A DNA stretch of 17,204 nt from Scybalousia_A sp964542225 (GTDB lineage Bacteria > Bacteroidota > Bacteroidia > Bacteroidales > P3). The stretch covers positions 1 to 17,204 of the forward strand of contig CAZITO010000044.1 of NCBI GenBank assembly GCA_964542225.1, read 5' to 3'. This document shows, in pieces, positions 14,448-17,204 of this stretch (position 1 is the first letter of the stretch; the number at the start of each line of letters is the position of its first letter). The notes under the pieces were generated by a model, which was given only the letters and a program-made list of their open reading frames with translations, made no database searches and had not been told where the DNA came from. The position numbers were made by a program, and so were the translations under genes.

Positions 14448-17108
14448 ATGGAAGAGAATAGCAACGATAATCTTAACAATCAACAAACAGAAGACACCAA
14501 CATAGAGCAAAACTTCAATGAGGATAATCACCAACGTCAGATGACCTCCATAAGAGGTATGTATGAAAATTGGTTTTTAGACTATGCAAGTTATGTTATT
14601 TTGGAGAGGGCTGTGCCTCATCTTTATGACGGAATGAAACCTGTGCAAAGGCGTATTCTTCACTCTATGAGAGAATTGGAAGACGGACGATTTAACAAAG
14701 TGGCTAACATTGTAGGTAACACTATGAAGTATCATCCGCACGGCGACTCTTCCATATATGGCGCAACCGTGCAGTTGGGACAAAAAGAGATAATGATAGA
14801 TACCCAAGGCAACTGGGGAAATATTCTAACGGGCGACTCAGCCGCAGCTCCCCGATATATAGAGGCACGTTTAAGCAAGTTTGCTCTTGAGGTCGCTTTT
14901 AATTACAAAACAACCACTTTTCACCCCTCTTATGACGGCAGAAATCAAGAACCCGATACTCTTCCTATTAAATTTCCTTTGCTTTTGGCACAAGGAGCCA
15001 AAGGTATTGCCGTAGGTCTTGCTTGCGAAATTTTGCCTCATAATTTCAATGAATTATTGGATGCTTCCATTTCCATACTGCAAGGTAAACCATTTGCCAT
15101 TTACCCTGATTTTCAAACGGGAGGCTTGATAGATGTAAGCAAATACAACGATGGAGTACGAGGTGGAAGGCTTCTCATAAGGGCAAAAATGACCCAAGAG
15201 GACAAAAAAACACTTGTAATAACCGAAATACCTTATTCCACAACAAGCGACTCACTCATAGACTCCATAGCAAAGGCTACAGAAAAAGGACAATTAAAAA
15301 TAAAAAAAATAGAAAACAATACCGCCAACAATGCCGAGATAAGAATACATTTGCCAAACGATGCTTCCATAGACCAGACAATAGACGCTTTGTATGCTTT
15401 TACTGATTGTCAAATAAGTATTTCGCCGAATTCTTGCGTAATAGACGAAAACAAAAAGCCCGCCTTTATGCCTGTGAGCGAGATTTTGAAAAAAAACACT
15501 CAACAAACGGTGAATTTGCTGAAAAAAGAATTGGAACTGCAACTCAACGAATTAAAAGAAAAATGGCAATGGATTTCTTTGGAACGTATTTTTATAGAAA
15601 ACGAAATATATGAAGATATAAAGCCCTGCACCACAGACGAGCAGATAAATGAGACTATATTTAAGGGTTTAGCTCCATTTGTAAAACGTTTGATAAGAGA
15701 GGTAACCTTGGACGATGTTTTGCATTTGAGAAAAATTCCCATAGACAGAATTTCAAAATACAATGCCGACAAAGCCGACAAAGACCTCGAAAACATAGAG
15801 GCCGAAATGGAAGAGGTAAAAAACAATTTGGAACACATTGTAGATTATTCCATTCGTTGGTTTAAGCATTTGAAAGAAAAATATGGCAAAGGCAGAGAGA
15901 GAAAAACAGAGATAAGAGATTTTGATAAAATAGAGGTGGTAACCGCCGCAGTGGCAAGCGAAAAACTATATTGTAACTACAAAGACGGCTTTGCAGGATA
16001 TAAATTAAAAAATGATGAAAACGCAAAATATGTTTGCGAATGCTCCACTTTGGACGAAATAATAGTTGTGCATAAGGACGGAAAATATTTTGTAAAAAAA
16101 GTTGCCCAAAAAGATTTTGTCGGAAAAAACGTTATTTATATTGCTTTGTTCAGACGCAACGATGAAAGAACCATTTACAACATCATGTATAACAACGGTC
16201 CTTTTGGCAGGTGCTTTGCCAAACGCTGTGCCGTAACGGGCGTAATAAGAGACAAGGAATATGATTTTACACAGGGTATAAGTGGCTCAACTTTGCTTTA
16301 TTTTTCCGCAAATTCCAACGGAGAAGCAGAAAAAGTTACCGTGCATTTAAAAGTAAGTCCTCGTATGAGAAAGACGAGTTTTGTTTATGATTTTGCCGAT
16401 TTGGATATTAAAAACAGAGGAGCACGAGGCAATATAGTCAACAACAACCCCGTAAGAAGTGTAGGGCTGAAATCGGGCGGAGTTTCCACTCTTGCAGCAC
16501 GCAGGATTTGGTTGGACGATTCGGTTATGAAACTAAATTCGGACGAAAGAGGTGTTTTATTGGGAGAATTCGGAGCAAAAGACAAACTGCTTTTAATCAA
16601 TACAGAGGGCTGGTATAGAATAGTGGAACCAAATTTGTCCCTACATTTTGAGGACAATACTTTGATAATAGAAAAATACAACCACAACAAACCCATTACC
16701 ATTATTTACAAAGATACGGAAACAAAAACCACATATATCAAACGTTTTATTCCCGAGCCTATATCACAAAGCAAGATTCCTTTTGTAGAAGAAGGCAAGG
16801 CGGAAGTATTATATTGCATTGGTGATTGGTTGCCAATGATAAGCATAGACGGGCAAACAATGAACGTAGCAGAGCAAATAGACACAGTAAAATACAGAGC
16901 CAAAGGAAAGAAGATAAGCAAAGACAAGGTTAAAATAAAAATTTTGGAACCCCTGCCTTACACCGAGCCTATAGAAGAGCAAGAAACACCGGAGGACACA
17001 ACCACTGCGGAGGACACCGACACACAGGAACAAAAACCACTTATGGAATATTCCGATAAGGATTTTATTGGCGATGATGAAGACCGAGTGCAAGGAAGTT
17101 TATTCTAA
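14448..17108 (+). CDS. parC: DNA topoisomerase IV subunit A
   Basis: ParC with ParE unlinks replicated chromosomes by passing one duplex through a double-strand break. The catalytic Tyr137, preceded by Arg136, lies in AAPRYIEARLSK. The quinolone-region sequence is HPHGDSSIYGAT, with Ser101 at the usual Ser position. The breakage-reunion core is about residues 40-430, with GIAVGL and a coiled coil (420-480) before a degenerate beta-pinwheel domain (500-800). No GyrA box (QRRGGRG) is seen, which favours ParC over GyrA. The N-terminus (1-33) is polar and the last 50 residues are acidic, ending QGSLF. ATG at 14448 is preferred over the adjoining GTG at 14445. The length of 886 residues suits Bacteroidetes ParC. 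parE is not in the window. Confidence 0.92.
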   Translation: MEENSNDNLNNQQTEDTNIEQNFNEDNHQRQMTSIRGMYENWFLDYASYVILERAVPHLYDGMKPVQRRILHSMRELEDGRFNKVANIVGNTMKYHPHGDSSIYGATVQLGQKEIMIDTQGNWGNILTGDSAAAPRYIEARLSKFALEVAFNYKTTTFHPSYDGRNQEPDTLPIKFPLLLAQGAKGIAVGLACEILPHNFNELLDASISILQGKPFAIYPDFQTGGLIDVSKYNDGVRGGRLLIRAKMTQEDKKTLVITEIPYSTTSDSLIDSIAKATEKGQLKIKKIENNTANNAEIRIHLPNDASIDQTIDALYAFTDCQISISPNSCVIDENKKPAFMPVSEILKKNTQQTVNLLKKELELQLNELKEKWQWISLERIFIENEIYEDIKPCTTDEQINETIFKGLAPFVKRLIREVTLDDVLHLRKIPIDRISKYNADKADKDLENIEAEMEEVKNNLEHIVDYSIRWFKHLKEKYGKGRERKTEIRDFDKIEVVTAAVASEKLYCNYKDGFAGYKLKNDENAKYVCECSTLDEIIVVHKDGKYFVKKVAQKDFVGKNVIYIALFRRNDERTIYNIMYNNGPFGRCFAKRCAVTGVIRDKEYDFTQGISGSTLLYFSANSNGEAEKVTVHLKVSPRMRKTSFVYDFADLDIKNRGARGNIVNNNPVRSVGLKSGGVSTLAARRIWLDDSVMKLNSDERGVLLGEFGAKDKLLLINTEGWYRIVEPNLSLHFEDNTLIIEKYNHNKPITIIYKDTETKTTYIKRFIPEPISQSKIPFVEEGKAEVLYCIGDWLPMISIDGQTMNVAEQIDTVKYRAKGKKISKDKVKIKILEPLPYTEPIEEQETPEDTTTAEDTDTQEQKPLMEYSDKDFIGDDEDRVQGSLF

Positions 17109-17166
17109 CAGGTTCAGCCTGCTCTATATAGGGCACAGGCTCAGCCTGTTCTATAAGGGCAAAGCC
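17109..17166. repeat. Dispersed palindromic intergenic repeats, copies 5 and 6 in tandem
   Basis: Directly after the parC stop, CAGGT-TCA-GCCTG (17109-17121, one T-G pair) is followed by CTCTATATAGGGC. A second unit follows: ACAGGC-TCA-GCCTGT (17135-17149, perfect), TCTATAAGGGC and GGC-AAA-GCC. The two units are direct repeats with small differences. The first hairpin could also end parC transcription. Confidence 0.6.
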
Positions 17167-17204
17167 GTTAATAATAACTTATCAAAACCTATAAACAAAG
17201 AGAA

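Noticed and set aside
14244..14534. 96-residue minus-strand open frame across the parC leader
   Set aside because: It spans the palindromic repeats, the parC promoter and the parC start, and shows no recognisable domain.
14739..14773. Possible quinolone-resistance change in parC
   Set aside because: Ser101 is kept at the main resistance site, and Gly105 at the second site cannot be judged without close relatives.
14448..17108. Identity as gyrase subunit A
   Set aside because: No GyrA box is present, and the APRYIEARLSKFA active-site form and the long acidic tail fit Bacteroidetes ParC.
1..17204. tRNA, rRNA, CRISPR array or insertion sequence
   Set aside because: No cloverleaf, regular spaced direct repeats, transposase or terminal inverted repeats were seen in the gaps.

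Overview
The window is an A+T-rich stretch of a Bacteroidota chromosome, most likely order Bacteroidales. The evidence is the Bacteroidetes-type promoter -7 boxes of form TAnnTTTG ahead of several genes, the near absence of Shine-Dalgarno sequences (A-rich leaders instead), and proteins typical of the phylum: a topoisomerase IV A subunit with the APRYIEARLS active site, a SPOR-domain exported protein, a MurU-like nucleotidyltransferase, and a PorE-like TPR/propeller/OmpA protein. Genus cannot be told from the sequence. No mobile element, CRISPR array, tRNA or rRNA is visible.

Layout. Positions 1-419 are non-coding and hold a strong hairpin, a possible leftward promoter, dispersed palindromic repeats and the promoter of the first gene. 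From 420 to 4400, four same-strand genes encode a tandem universal stress protein, a small secreted SPOR protein, an M20 metallo-dipeptidase and an aspartate-type aminotransferase, closed by a hairpin. guaA (GMP synthase) follows with its own promoter. From 6290 to 12479, three translationally overlapping genes encode exported envelope proteins: a periplasmic-binding-protein-fold protein, a large beta-rich modular protein whose C-terminus resembles a type IX secretion sorting domain, and a PorE-like protein. This cluster is the least ordinary part of the window. A convergent MurU-like gene (minus strand) and a divergent cdsA share one short promoter region with facing -7 boxes. parC ends the window.

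How the genes fit together. Most are housekeeping or envelope functions: purine synthesis, amino acid and peptide metabolism, phospholipid precursor synthesis, peptidoglycan recycling and chromosome decatenation. The 6290-12479 cluster looks like a small envelope module (soluble binding protein, surface or secreted protein, outer-membrane/periplasm scaffold), possibly linked to type IX secretion. Non-coding gaps carry a family of short imperfect palindromes followed by TTTTATAAGGGC-like tails. This is the main structure that the genes do not explain.
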